Of a stretch of DNA of 64,000 nt, positions 24,173 through 34,828 are shown one piece after another. Made by a program: the position numbers and the translations under genes. Source of the DNA: Isoetes taiwanensis (Eukaryota; Streptophyta; Lycopodiopsida; Isoetales; Isoetaceae); NCBI GenBank assembly GCA_021234155.1, contig JAJEKV010000155.1, positions 1,170,995 to 1,234,994 on the forward strand. Reading direction: 5' to 3'. The notes beneath the pieces were generated by a model. That model did not search any database. It saw only the letters and a list, made by a program, of their open reading frames with translations, and was not told the DNA's origin. The first letter of the stretch is position 1. Each line of letters begins with the position of its first letter.

Positions 24173-25413
24173 AAGTTCTACATATGTATTTCTTGGGGAA
24201 TGTTAGTTGTCAAAGGCTATGCCTGGTGTGATGCTATGAATTTTGTAACTAAATTCTTACCTGTCCCTGCAAAACTTATGGTTGGAGCTTCAGCAGGACC
24301 TTGACAAAATATCATCCAAAGAATAAACTTCCAATGTTTTTAAAGTTTTTCAGGCTTTAGCATACCTAGCCAAGGTTATCCAGTTAAGAGAACTCATCCA
24401 GGATATGATTCATCCAAGAATGCTAACGTACATATATATGCCACTAGGATCCCGACATTTCTTTCCACAAAGTTTTTAATTTTTTCATAGGCCCAAGGAG
24501 GTAATTGCATCATCCTTCATGGGATTTCTTTTGCAAAATGAGAACTACTTTTTGCAATGCTGCTTGGAAAACTATTGCATTGTTCTTTTGGTGCTTGCAT
24601 TTGGGAATTATAAGTGTTGTAAACAACCGTGATACATGATCAGCTTTGTGGATTCCAAGAATAAACTGGAACGGAAAAGAAAGGAGGAAGACAGCCTCTA
24701 AGTGAAGCACTTTAACAAAGTGAAGCTTGGAAAGTTGCATGTTTCTTTCCTGGTATAACATTTTTTATACTCACTGTGCTCAATTTCTGCTCGCTTTGGA
24801 GTAGTACTTGACCACGGGTGCCTCATGATGGTATTTGCCATAATGCTTGCAACGGGCACAGTTGGGTTCCTAACCTCTTTCTATTTTGTGCACTACCTTT
24901 TCTCTTCAATCAAGCTAGATTGATAAAAGTTAATCGTGAGGAATTCGTCTACTTCTGGTACATTGCAAAAGTAGGTGAGTTGCAGCGATGCTTTTGAAGC
25001 CAAAGCATTCTTGGCATATATATCAGAAGTGACCGGATATTTACGATATTTACTGAGATCCTTTTTGCAATTTGTCAATATTTTAACTGAATTGATTCTT
25101 ATTTTATTTTAATGTTAAATGTTCATTTCTAAGAAACTCAAAAAGGCAGCTCCACTTTCGTGGTATATACATTTGGATGGCCACATCATTCTTGCTATGG
25201 ACTCGTTGGATGGCCATTTGTGCATTTCAAATGTTTCTAACAGAAAACATTGTCATATCCAGATGAATGGTCACATTGCAACAAACTATTTCAGCTAAAA
25301 ATGCATTGTATTAAATGAAAATGTAATATAATGTCCTTGATGTTTTATACAATCTCTTGAATTAATAAATAATATTTACGCCCTTAAAATTTCTCTATTT
25401 TTCCTTTTGTTAG
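24173..25413. other. Non-coding stretch
   Basis: AT-rich DNA with no recognisable genes, repeats or RNA features. Confidence 0.5.
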
Positions 25414-25545
25414 GGCCCGAAGGGCCCAAATTTTTTTTTGATATAACAACCAATACATAATTACCATTAACATTATTAACACAAACCATTGCATTCAATG
25501 CATTTAAATTAAAATCCCCCTGAAACCCCCTTTGGTTTGGGTGCC
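25414..25545. mobile_element. Partial copy of the 39.3-kb inverted-repeat element (one arm)
   Basis: GGGCCCGAAGGGCCCAAATT followed by CCATTAACATTATTAACA and CCCCCTTTGGTTTGGGTGC matches one arm of the element at 39.35-39.83 kb in inverse orientation. Similarity stops after GGGTGC at about 25544, so only a single arm is present. Confidence 0.7.
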
Positions 25546-26484
25546 TCTGACTTAGCTTTCCATTGATGAAAAAACTTAAAGCACAATACCTGGTATAGAT
25601 CGCTTCTGTTATTTTGTTGTCTTTGCTACAATGCTGTGGTTCAATATAGTCTCACAAGCAGTGACTGTTGCAGCTGCTCCCTTTGAAAAAACCTATACTG
25701 GCCAGTTTTGTTAACCACGCTACCAATTTTGATCTCCAATGCCGCAATGACAACACTGACATCTGCAATATACAAAACTTGCCCCTTTTTTACTAACTAC
25801 TCTGCTTCTATAAGGTCTACCTAGCTGATCATCATGAGAACATGTTCCAGCTCATCTCCTTGACGGAACTTAACTGCCTGTATACGATCATCGCGTTCAT
25901 ATACAATAACCAAATTACCATCTTCAATCGTCTCCTTCTCATCTTTACCAAAGGCCAGATACAACTTATCAGTACAGGAGGAACTAACCTCTGCTTAATT
26001 CATTGCCTATGCTTTGACATGCCTCTAGCAAATCCTTCCAAACTTTTTTCTTAGTGTGCCAAGTACATGGAAAAACTAATAATGCCATCTTCATTTTTCT
26101 TCCGAGCAATTCCAGGGACAAAATTAATGATTTATACAGAATTTCTACAAATACTAAAGACAATATATTGCAATATTGCAAAACTTCTAACATCTTGAGC
26201 TTGCAAATGCACAATCAAGTTGAAGGAATGCCTAAAGAAATATACTTGATGCTTATTCACTTTTTGAAAGAACTTCTCCTCTTCCACCTATAATACTCAG
26301 TGTCGAGAGATGATTGACTGGGTACAGAGAATTCCCTCAGGCTTTAGAGAAGTGCTAGGGTTGCTCTAATAGACATCTGCAACATGCATGCTGAATCAAG
26401 ATCTTATTCTCCAGAAACAAATTGCGTAAGTGGGTCCGTAGCTTATCTGAAAACTTGTAGACCCTTACAACCACATAAAACTTA
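25546..26484. other. Non-coding stretch
   Basis: There is no supported gene. Frames up to about 79 codons lack motifs. Confidence 0.5.
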
Positions 26485-26560
26485 CTAGTAATGGTGCCCA
26501 GCGTTGCTGGGCAAATGTTGGGAACGTTTGTGGATGGAAACCTATTCAGCTCAGACTCAT
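26485..26560 (-). mobile_element. Second Helitron-like 3' terminus
   Basis: CTAG at 26485-26488 and the hairpin at 26495-26513 are the same as the terminus at 21498. The match covers AATGGTGCCCAGCGTTGCTG and continues loosely to the GGAAACCT word. Both have a host A on the plus side of CTAG, consistent with the Helitron rule of insertion between A and T. The 5' end was not found. Confidence 0.55.
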
Positions 26561-26599
26561 TAACCAAGTTCATCATATCTAGGCTATAAGAGGTTTTTG

Positions 26600-28168
26600 T
26601 GCATTTGATAACCTTCCCTATCCTTTTTTCCTCATTTTCTTACACACTTTCTTTTTTCCCTTTTCTTATTTTTCCTGCACATTTACTTTTCTCCTTCTCT
26701 CTCTTTTTTTTTCTTTTCTTTTTTACCCTCTTCTCCCTCCTCTTTTCCTTCCTTTTCTCCTTCTCATTTTTCCCTTTCCCTTTCCTTTTTTTTGGCTTTT
26801 TTTTCCTTCCCCTTTTTCACCTTTCTCCACCCTTCCCATTTTTTCTCAGTATTTTTTTTTCCTTTCCTTTTCCCATTCCTTTTGCTTTTCTCTTTTCCTT
26901 CCCTTTTCTCATGCCCTTTTGCATTCCCTTTTCCCCACCTTTTTTTATGTTTTTCTTCCTCTCCTCACCCTCTTCTTCTTTATCTCATGTCTCTTTTTTC
27001 CCATTTTCTTCTTTTTTTTCTCATGTCTTTTTTCCTTTCCTTCCCCCCCCCTTCGCCTCCCTTTTTCTTTTTCCCTTTCCTTCTTTTTTCATCATTTCCC
27101 CCACCTTTCCCTTTTTTCCGTGCCCTTTTCTCTTTCCTTCCCCCTTCCTTTTCCTTTCCCTTTCCCTTTCCTTTCCCTTTCCCTTTCCCTTTCCCTTTTT
27201 TCCTTTTTCCCATGTATTTTTCCATTCCCTTTTTTCCACTTTTTTCCACTTTTTTTACTTGCCTTTCTTTCCCCTTTCCTACCCTCTTCCCCTTTTTTCT
27301 TTTCTTTTCCCTTTCCCTATGCTCTTTTTTTCCCTTTATTTTTTACCTTTCCTCACCCTTTCCCTCTTCCTTTTTTTCCATTGCCCTTTTTCCTTCCTCT
27401 TTTCCATTTTCCCTTCTTATTCCTCGTGTTCTTTTTTCTTTCCCCTTTCCCGCCTCCCATTTCCTTTTCCTTTTCCTTCTTTTTTTTCATCTTTTCTCTT
27501 TTTCCATGCCCTTTTCCTCTTTCCTTTCCACCCTTTTTTTTTTTTTTCCTTCTCTCTTTTCCTTTCCATTTTCCCACACCTTTTTTCCATTCCATTTTTT
27601 CCACCTTTTTTTCATGCCCTTTTCCTCATTTTCCCACCCTCTTCCCCTTTTCCCTTTTCCTCTTTTCCTATTCCATGTTTCTCTTTCTCTTTTTGCTTTT
27701 CCCTTTTCTCTTTTTCCATCTCTTTTTCCCTTTCCTCACCCTTTTCCTCTTCTCGTGTCACTTTCTCCTTCCTCTCTCATTTCCCTCCCTTTTCCTCATG
27801 CCCTTTTCCCTTTTTGCCTCCTTTTTTCCTTTTTCCTTCCTTTCTATTTTCCATGCCCTTTTTTCCTTCTCTCCATCATTCTTATCTTCCCTTTTTTCCG
27901 ATTCAGTCACCCTTCCCGTCTTCACCTTTTCCGGTTTGTTCTATTTTTCTTCCTTTTCCTCCTTCCCTTTTCTTTTCCTTATTACATCCTCACCCTTTCC
28001 CCCTTTTCCTTTTCATAGTGTCTTTTTCCTTCCTTTTTCTCCTTTCTTTTTCTTTCCTTTTTAGTGCTCTTTTCCCTTTCCTTTTCCTTCTCGCCTTCTT
28101 TCCCTTTTTGGAGTGCCTTTTTGCCTCTCACTTTGCCCTTTTCTCTGCCATTTTTCCTTTCCTCTTAA
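26600..28168 (+). repeat. ~1.5-kb polypyrimidine (C/T) tract
   Basis: Nearly every base on the plus strand is C or T, with TTTCCC/CTTTTTCC words and local (CCCTTT)n runs near 27140-27200. Occasional ATG, CATG and CAC words break it. Open frames across it (up to 557 codons of Phe/Ser/Pro/Leu on plus, Lys/Gly/Glu on minus) are composition artefacts. It begins about 100 bp from the second Helitron-like end. Such tracts can form triplex (H-DNA) structures. Confidence 0.9.
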
Positions 28169-29174
28169 GAGATCAGAGCATGGCCAATCACGGTGGTGAG
28201 AAGTTGTGTGATAAATCTCGGCCTTCGAATGCAATCAGACGATCTCAACTATCTAGATTAGGGTTTGATTGAAGACATACGCTAAAACTTTATAATATAA
28301 GATGTATCAAGGAGAAAAGGATAAGCAAATACTCTATTGCAAAAGAAAAAATATAAAGATTCAAATAAAGCGAAATCTTGATGTACCTTCAGCAACATCC
28401 ACATAGAGCAGCATCCACATAGAGGGATTAACAGTAAGAAGCATTCATGCGATGAGAAAATAAGCCAGAGGCCGGCACTATGATCTTGCAGAATTGCCGA
28501 AGAGGAAAAATGAAGCTTTCTTTTCCATCCAATTCCTTTGCACGTTTGCTGCTCTGATAAACATTTGAGTGCACTTGTACAACAGGCAACTTCCCTGGCA
28601 AGCATTTTAAACTTCTTTCACAAAAGATCCGTGTGATCTACCATTGTTGCTCCTGCTGCAACAAAAAACAAAAAAAGTCATCTCTTAAAGGCAACAACAG
28701 AAGAAACTTTTAATATATAGATTGCAATTGGTGATGATTTTGATGTATTAAATCTGTGTTCCTACTAAATCTGTACTAAATCTGTAATCTTGATAACGTT
28801 TTTGCCCCTGCTCGGTCTTCTAAAACTGCCTACCAAGCCAAAAGCTTTGCCGGATATCTAATCTTTGCATCACTGTCAATATCCTGAGGGTTCCAAAGAT
28901 TCCAGTATTACCGCCTTCTATGTTTTCTCATGCCTACTTTTTTCATAGATTCGACCAAAGTTTGGATTCTTCAGTTTGATGCGATAGGAAGCTCCATCGT
29001 AGTTAACCCTAAAATGTAAATCGAGCGTAAAGAAAAAAATCTAGACCGTGTAATTCGTAGAGGAAAATCGAATCCAAACCGTCCAGATTAGGGCGTGGTC
29101 CATTACAAAACAGATAAGATGCAGCGGGATTCTTAGGATTCTTATGATTCTTTTAAAGAATAAGAAATGTTTTA
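28169..29174. other. Non-coding stretch
   Basis: The only local repetition is a small duplication of CACATAGAG near 28398-28422. No gene was recognised. Confidence 0.5.
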
Positions 29175-29523
29175 AGAATGTCACTTTCGGTGACATTCTC
29201 ATATGAAATGTATAGGGGTAACCTATCTGGGTACCCCTTTCTGTTCTTGGCAGGGCAATTTCGCGACCGGCGGCAGCCGGGAGCGAAATTCCCTGCCAAG
29301 AACAGAAAGGGGGACCAGATCGGTTACCCCTACAATATCATAATCGGGGAGCTGAATCATCTCAATATTTTTGTCTGATCTCTAACCTGCGCAGCCGGTG
29401 ATGCAGAATCGAAGAATTCAACTGCAATTCCGTGTTCTTGGCTGAGTCGACGTGGGCGCATCAGAATGCACCACCGGAATAGAATGCGACCCGATTATGA
29501 TATTGTCTAAAAAGTGACATTCT
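29175..29523. mobile_element. Inverted-repeat element containing a ~120-bp palindrome
   Basis: 13-bp inverted ends AGAATGTCACTTT (29175-29187) and AAAGTGACATTCT (29511-29523) enclose a long hairpin (29211-29332) and a second pair, ACAATATCATAATCGGG near 29332 and its inverse near 29490. No protein is encoded. It is best read as a MITE-like or foldback element. No convincing target duplication is visible. Confidence 0.5.
29211..29332. repeat. GC-rich near-perfect palindrome
   Basis: The left arm TAGGGGTAAC...CTTTCTGTTCTTGGCAGGG pairs with the right arm CCCTGCCAAGAACAGAAAGG...GGTTACCCCTA over about 55 bp, with a short GCCGGC-type loop near 29270. Such a hairpin could extrude or be transcribed into double-stranded RNA. 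Confidence 0.85.
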
Positions 29524-29761
29524 AGTATACGGAAAACACGCATTGCACCGTTTTTATTTTTAATACGGGTCAGATTCTTAGAAACCTCCTGGTCTTTCCG
29601 CAGTCGTCGCTTGGTCTTGAGACGGACTTAATAATGCTAGACTGGTTTCGCATAAGGGTTGGCGTTGCCGTGTGTTATGGGGCCGAAATTTTTTACTATA
29701 TTTTGATAAGGTGTAGATAACGCCCTGGGCCCGAGGGGTTACTGGCAAAAAAAAATTCTCG

Positions 29762-30002
29762 GGCCATGTGGCCATGGCCAAAATGGCTCGGGCGTGCGCG
29801 AAACGCCCAGGTTCGAGGGTTTACATAACAGAGAGAGAGAGAGGCCGGACTGGAACTGGAATACCTGAGGATGCGCCCCTGAGGATGGATACAGCCGAAA
29901 AAGAGGAGAAGAAGCAGGGTATGTGGTTTCATGATCAGAGGCAGGGAATTGAACCCTGCTTTCAAGGCCACTTCTCTGTTGCTAAGCCCCTTTGAGCCAC
30001 CC
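29762..30002 (-). mobile_element. tRNA-derived SINE (head region)
   Basis: On the minus strand an A-box-like TGGCTCAAAGG (29999-29989) is followed by a B-box GGTTCAATTCC (29955-29945), the internal RNA polymerase III promoter arrangement of tRNAs. The sequence between does not fold as a normal tRNA, and the element continues past the B box, as SINEs do. The 3' limit is uncertain. A (GA)n run lies at about 29831-29842. Confidence 0.45.
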
Positions 30003-30556
30003 GTGATACAGTAAAGAAAATAGCAAGCTAAATAAAAACAAAAGGAAGGTAAAAGAAAGGGCTTTTCAGGAAGAACATGTACTGAATCACAGTATCAGCG
30101 GCTTGGTTTAGGCAAAATGAGAACAAGAACAGAAAAGATACAGAAAAGACATGAGGAATGGCTCTGCACAAGGAAAGAACCAAAAAAATAAGCATCTTAC
30201 TTCCTGCAATGCGCCATTAACACTCGATTCGACCCTGTTCTGTCTGCATTAGACGCCAATGACAGGAAAATCTGAATAGCCACACAACCAGGCAAAAGCA
30301 AGACGTAAAATACAAAAATCCATTTGAATGGGGCAAAAACGGCTCAAACTAAACCCCAGGTGCCGTGGAACTCAAGCTTACTCCCAGATTTGCAAGCGCT
30401 ACCTGCTTCAAAGCATTAGAAAGGTTAGAAGATGGCTATGGCGACAGAGTTGCATGCTGAAGGCGGCCCGACAAAGAAGGCGACAAAGAAGGCGGTAACA
30501 TTCTAGGGTGTTATATGGAACTGCCGTATTTCTCTAGGCTGTTATGAGTCTCTGCA

Positions 30557-30564
30557 TATAAAAT
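30557..30564 (+). promoter_or_regulatory. TATA-like element upstream of the ATL gene
   Basis: TATAAAAT lies 193 bp upstream of the ATG at 30757 and just before a perfect 60-bp duplication, which would fall in the 5' UTR if this box is used. Assignment is by position and sequence only. Confidence 0.35.
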
Positions 30565-30569
30565 ATGGG

Positions 30570-30689
30570 CCAGTACGATTTTATTAGCTGGTAACATGAT
30601 TGAAATGGACGGTTGAGATTGCATCGTAGCCAGTACGATTTTATTAGCTGGTAACATGATTGAAATGGACGGTTGAGATTGCATCGTAG
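30570..30689 (+). repeat. Perfect 60-bp tandem duplication in the ATL gene leader/promoter
   Basis: Units 30570-30629 and 30630-30689 are identical, beginning CCAGTACGATTTTATTAGCT and ending TTGAGATTGCATCGTAG. Identity implies a very recent duplication (or an assembly artefact). Confidence 0.95.
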
Positions 30690-30756
30690 CCTGTAAACCT
30701 GAGAACCAGGGCGTTAAGGGTTGATCTCTGTCTGAACGGCAAAATACGATCCAGCA

Positions 30757-31443
30757 ATGGGCTCGGAGGATGCTGGCCGCCCGCCAGAAACCTTCCTGGT
30801 TTTAGGCGTCGTATCATTCACAGCAACTTGCTTTGTGATATCCATGTGTTGCTGTGCTGATTGGGCCAATCGGAGAATGAACCGCCACAGAGCAGCTAGG
30901 CCTAATACGCATCAGCCGGAGCAGTTTTTGCCCTCTGCTTCAAAGGGTCTGGACCACTCTCAGATTCGAAGCATTCCCGTTTGTTTTTACAGGGCAGCTG
31001 ATGGCGCAATCCAAGGCACAGACTGTGCCATTTGCCTCGGCAAATTTGGAGATGGGGAGCAGCTTAGACTGCTCCCCAAATGCGCCCATGCTTTTCACGT
31101 CCCTTGCATTGATACATGGCTTCTACTCAATTCTAATTGTCCCCTTTGCCGCTCCCAGATCCTTCAAAATGGTGATGCTCTTGAAAACAGTGATTCTGTT
31201 GTGATTGTACCACATGTTTCTGCAGCACCAGAAATGCCGCAGGATTTTTGCCCTCAATTCACAGACATAAACCAAGATCAAGCCGCTCAACCAGTCTTCT
31301 CACGGAGATTTAGCCTTCCCAGACTAAGCACAGTGGATCATCTTATCCTGATCCATAAGTTGTTTAGGTATAAATCAATGCCATGTTCAAGAGCTACTTC
31401 GGCATCTAACGGCCCTGCTTCTCTTGCAGCAGATTTAGTTTAG
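30757..31443 (+). CDS. ATL-family RING-H2 E3 ubiquitin ligase, 228 residues
   Basis: An intact, intronless frame with the full ATL architecture. A hydrophobic membrane segment lies near the N-terminus (about residues 13-33, FLVLGVVSFTATCFVISMCC). A basic stretch follows (NRRMNRHRAARP), then the GLD motif (residues 64-66, GLDHSQIRSIPV). The RING-H2 finger is C90-x2-C93-x15-C109-x1-H111-x2-H114-x2-C117-x10-C128-x2-C131, with the conserved Pro before C109 (LLPKC) and Trp121 (CIDTWL). The C-terminal region carries a second conserved-looking block (FSRRFSLPRLSTVDHLILIHK). ATL proteins are membrane-anchored E3 ligases that pair with E2 enzymes and act in plant stress and defence signalling; the specific substrate cannot be inferred. 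The start gives the expected N-terminal membrane segment. Its codons look undisturbed, making this the one clearly functional host gene in the window. It is flanked by repeats, with no operon-like neighbour. Confidence 0.92.
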   Translation: MGSEDAGRPPETFLVLGVVSFTATCFVISMCCCADWANRRMNRHRAARPNTHQPEQFLPSASKGLDHSQIRSIPVCFYRAADGAIQGTDCAICLGKFGDGEQLRLLPKCAHAFHVPCIDTWLLLNSNCPLCRSQILQNGDALENSDSVVIVPHVSAAPEMPQDFCPQFTDINQDQAAQPVFSRRFSLPRLSTVDHLILIHKLFRYKSMPCSRATSASNGPASLAADLV

Positions 31444-32491
31444 TTGTGGACGACAGTGAACTTGATTTATGGACATATGTTCTTTTGGATTCCAGTCTAA
31501 TAATTTGTACTACCTTGTACTGATGAAACTATACTGCACCAAAATCTAGTTCTAGTATCAAATCAGGTCAATCGTTTACAGGCTCCGTTCTTTTTTTACG
31601 ATGAATTGCACTCTCTTGCGTCTTGTGTGGGTGAAAATAGAGTTACCCTGGTTTTCATAATACTTCACATGGCATCCCTTCTTCAAAGGGAATCACCAAA
31701 ATCGCATAACTGTGCAGTCGTAATGACTGTGCCCAACCCTTAACCGGCAGCTCCTCGGCAATTTTAGATCCTAACCGTTGGATCAAGATCAGTGATTAGG
31801 CGTAATGTGATCAGTGATTAGCCAGATAAACAGGCAGCGGCCTGTTTATCATGATAAACCGGCAACAAGAATGATAAACAGGCAGGCTGAGGCAGCAACA
31901 ATGATAAACCGCCACAGAGGCACTGACTGAAGGGATCTGTCCTTCAAATCGGCCTTCCAATCGGCCTGTTTGTGGCTCACACACAGCAGCAGCAACAGGA
32001 TTTGAAGGATCAAACACCTGTTTGTGGCTTACAAAAGAAAGCTTACACAAGTCCGATGTGATTTCCTTAAGATAAAATACACACAGCAACGGATTTTGAA
32101 TGGAAGAAAAGGAAAACTTAAACTAGGAGAAGGCAATAAGTTAAAGCACCAAAAACTGAAAAAATAGGCTCTGGTGGGCTGCCGCTGCAGCATGCCGAAA
32201 GCTCCAATAGCCATATTCGTGATAAGCTCCAGCAGCCCGATTTCTTAGCCAGATTCCTCAGCCGGATCTGAGGATTTCTTAGCCAGATTCCTCAGCCAGA
32301 TTTCCAATCGGCCTTCCAATTTGTGCAAAAGATTCTCCTTCTGCATTCTCCTTCCAATCGGCCTTCCCTACTCCTACTTTGTGCGGCTTGTGGAAGAGTG
32401 GAAGAAATCTCTGTTTCTGGATTGATTGCTTGTTGTGCCCTGCAAAATCTTGCTGCTGCAATGAATCAGAGGCAAAATTGCCTCGGAGCTC
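31444..32491. other. 3' flank of the ATL gene; short hairpins, no gene
   Basis: The sequence contains scattered TAACCGGCA/GATAAACAGGC words (31730-31930), a short hairpin GATAAACAGGC/GCCTGTTTATC near 31826-31850, and a repeated TTAGCCAGATTCCTCAGCC at about 32245-32300. These words recur in the two long palindromes downstream, so this is probably a graveyard of one small repeat family. Confidence 0.5.
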
Positions 32492-32615
32492 CCGGTTAAA
32501 GGGGTCAAACCCCCAGGCTCGCCCATTACGCCAAATAAATGGGCTCGCCCTGACGGGCTCGCCCATTTATTAGGCGTAATGGGCTCTCCTGGGGGTTTAA
32601 CCCCTTCTTAACCGG
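32492..32615. repeat. 124-bp palindrome, copy 1
   Basis: The arms CCGGTTAAAGGGGTCAAACC...GCCCATTACGCCAAATAAATG and their inverse pair almost completely around a CTCGCCCTGACGGGCTCG centre. The ends CCGGTTAA/TTAACCGG are shared with copy 2. No coding capacity. Confidence 0.88.
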
Positions 32616-32790
32616 CAGGCTTTCCAATCCCAGCGATGTCCACCGTTGATTAAAGCCTTGTGATAGGGCGTAACAGGCACCCAACCCACTCCAAATGGAT
32701 GTAGAGGCAGCTGAAAACGTGGAAACAGGCAGCTTTAGCATCGGATTCAGCCTCGGAGCTGATAATCCAAGTCTGGAAGGTGCCGAACCT

Positions 32791-32874
32791 GTGATAATCC
32801 AGCTGTGGGAGCTGATAATCGAGCTGTGGGTGACGATAATCGAGCTATGGGTGACGATAATCGAGCTGTGGGTG
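32791..32874 (+). repeat. 21-bp tandem repeat
   Basis: Four units of GTGACGATAATCGAGCTGTGG (the first diverged), read in one frame as repeated (V/L)(T/I)IIELW. It sits just upstream of palindrome copy 2. Confidence 0.8.
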
Positions 32875-32903
32875 CAGGAATGGGTGAGGAAACTTTGCCT
32901 GCC

Positions 32904-33016
32904 GGTTAAAGGGGATAAACACCCCTGCTTGCCCCTTACAGCAGATAAACAGGGGAGGGGCGAGCCTGTTTATCTGCTGTAAGGGGCAAGCAGGGGTGTT
33001 TATCCCCTTCTTAGCC
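32904..33016. repeat. 113-bp palindrome, copy 2
   Basis: The arms around GATAAACACCCCTGCTTGCC...CAGCAGATAAACAGG pair with their exact inverse over about 45 bp, separated by a ~10-nt GAGGGGCGAG loop. The outer ends GGTTAAAGGGG/CCCCTTCTTAGCC match copy 1, while the central parts differ, so the two share termini rather than being simple duplicates. Confidence 0.88.
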
Positions 33017-33080
33017 ATCTTTTTCTGAGATGTTTGAGCATGGACTTTTCGGCCGATCCAGCTCCAAATCGGTTCGAGTG

Positions 33081-33491
33081 GGAGCACCGTATTCCTACTC
33101 CGGGATGTGGTAAACCCAGACACATGTCCGGGTTAACCACTGCTGCTCAGTTTCAAGCTCAAAAGACAACAGTTTTTGCATGTTTTTTCACTGATCTTGC
33201 TTGATCCGTGCTCAAATCATCTGCTCCCTTGATAGAATGAGGTTTTTAGGGGTTGGCAAGGCGATTCCAATGGTGTTTGCACCGGATTAAACCGTTCAAG
33301 AAGCTGATTGCAAGCTCTATTCAAAAATCAGCATGCCAAAACACAGTCCCAAGCTAAGTTCGCCGCGTGGTTATCCCGGCCAAAAAACAGTGGTTAGCTA
33401 GGACAAAAGTGTGGTAAGCTCGGACATATCAGTGGTTAACCCGGACATGTGTCCGGGTTTACCACATCCCGGAGTAGGAATACGGCGCTCC
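33081..33491. mobile_element. 411-bp MULE-like MITE with 9-bp target duplication
   Basis: About 60-bp terminal inverted repeats (33081-33140 and 33432-33491) begin GGAGC(A/G)CCGTATTCCTACTC and include GGGATGTGGTAAACCC and ACACATGTCCGGGTTAACCA. They are nearly identical. The element is flanked by a perfect 9-bp direct repeat GTTCGAGTG (33072-33080 and 33492-33500). Long TIRs with a 9-bp target duplication are the Mutator superfamily signature. No transposase is present. Confidence 0.9.
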
Positions 33492-33500
33492 GTTCGAGTG

Positions 33501-34828
33501 ACTTCCGTTTGGGTCAGAATGAGAGGGATTAGAGGAGTTGAAGAGGGCAAAACTCAGTAATTTGGGTTACTGCGTAGTTTGGTCGAGTGATTCCACCAGA
33601 CGGAATTTTTTTTGCTGTGATTTCCCTGGAAGAAAACCAAGGCAACTCTATTTTCACCCCTTCTAGTGATATTTATTTGTTGGCAAGCATTTTGATGACC
33701 AACATCTACATCTTTCATTTTGACTCATTAAATCATAGGTCTTGCAATTTATCGCAATCTAACCACTCTCACCTGTTGGATCAATAAAGTTCTAAAATTG
33801 TGAAAAAGGACAAGTGTACCATATGAAACTTGTTTTGAAGTTGTGGAAAGGGACAAGTGTACCATATGAAACTTGGGGTAGGTGAATATCATGATACATT
33901 CCGCCATATTATAACAAACTAATCCAATAGTTATGTCTTTACCACGTGGTACCTCTAACATAACTTTTGATCATTTTTCTCCCTATTTGCTCCGTTCCGC
34001 GGGCGGATGACTCACGGCGGCTCCTCTATCTATCTATTCTACTTGAAAAATGCATCTCTTGTGGCAATGAAGCACCGGCAGTAGATAAGCTATTGTTTTT
34101 TCCAGCTATAGCAATGCATCTTTATATTTTTGGAAATTTACCAAGATTCCCTTAATTTATGATACATTTCCCAAGAATCCCTTGGTATTCTAAAAATTCC
34201 TCAAAAGCCCTTAACATATTTTATTTTTTTCCATATTTTGCCAGTTTCTACCCAATTTCCTCGGAGAAGATTTTGCAACCAATTGTTTTTTCCACAGAAT
34301 CAGCCTCTCTGGTGCTTTTGATGGTGCTTGCACTCTGGGCTTTCAATGGTGCCAGCATTTCGTGGCAAGATCTTCATTCAAGTTCGACTTTGCAAATTCT
34401 AACATTGCCTTGTGGTTATGTTGCTGCTAATTCTTTTCTGGCGACAACATCAGTGCTTTATACTATCTAGGTTACTTGTTGAGCTCATTTTGCCATTTAT
34501 ATGTTGGAGCTATTTATCCACCATCTATTAAACTTCTTAAAAATAATTAAATGCTACCCCTACAACACGTCATCCTCCTAACAGGCCTAAAAGAAGTGAG
34601 ATAGGACAGAAGACATGAATAGAGAAAGGTGTGTGTACAAGTGCACACACGTGGTAATGGTGGACATAATAAAATACAGTCCTATTAGATATTTCATAAT
34701 GTGATGTTTTGAAATTTAATTTGCAAATTATTGTGATCTATACAGAACAATCATATGTTGTATGAATTAATGCTTTTTGGTGATTTTTAGAATACAAAGA
34801 GCTATTGGGATTGGGATTTGTACTCGAT
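33501..34828. other. Non-coding stretch
   Basis: There is no recognisable gene. A ~25-bp sequence GGACAAGTGTACCATATGAA is duplicated at 33808 and 33852. Confidence 0.5.

Noticed and set aside
26599-28272. 557-codon and 408-codon open frames
   Set aside because: They lie in a pure C/T tract; the product is only Phe/Ser/Pro/Leu and all three frames are open, as expected from composition alone.
29762-30002. Functional tRNA gene
   Set aside because: A and B boxes are present, but acceptor and anticodon stems do not pair; better explained as a SINE head.
31811-32566. Minus-strand ORFs near 31.8-32.6 kb
   Set aside because: Short, motif-free and built from the repeated TAACCGG/GATAAACAGG words of the local palindrome family.
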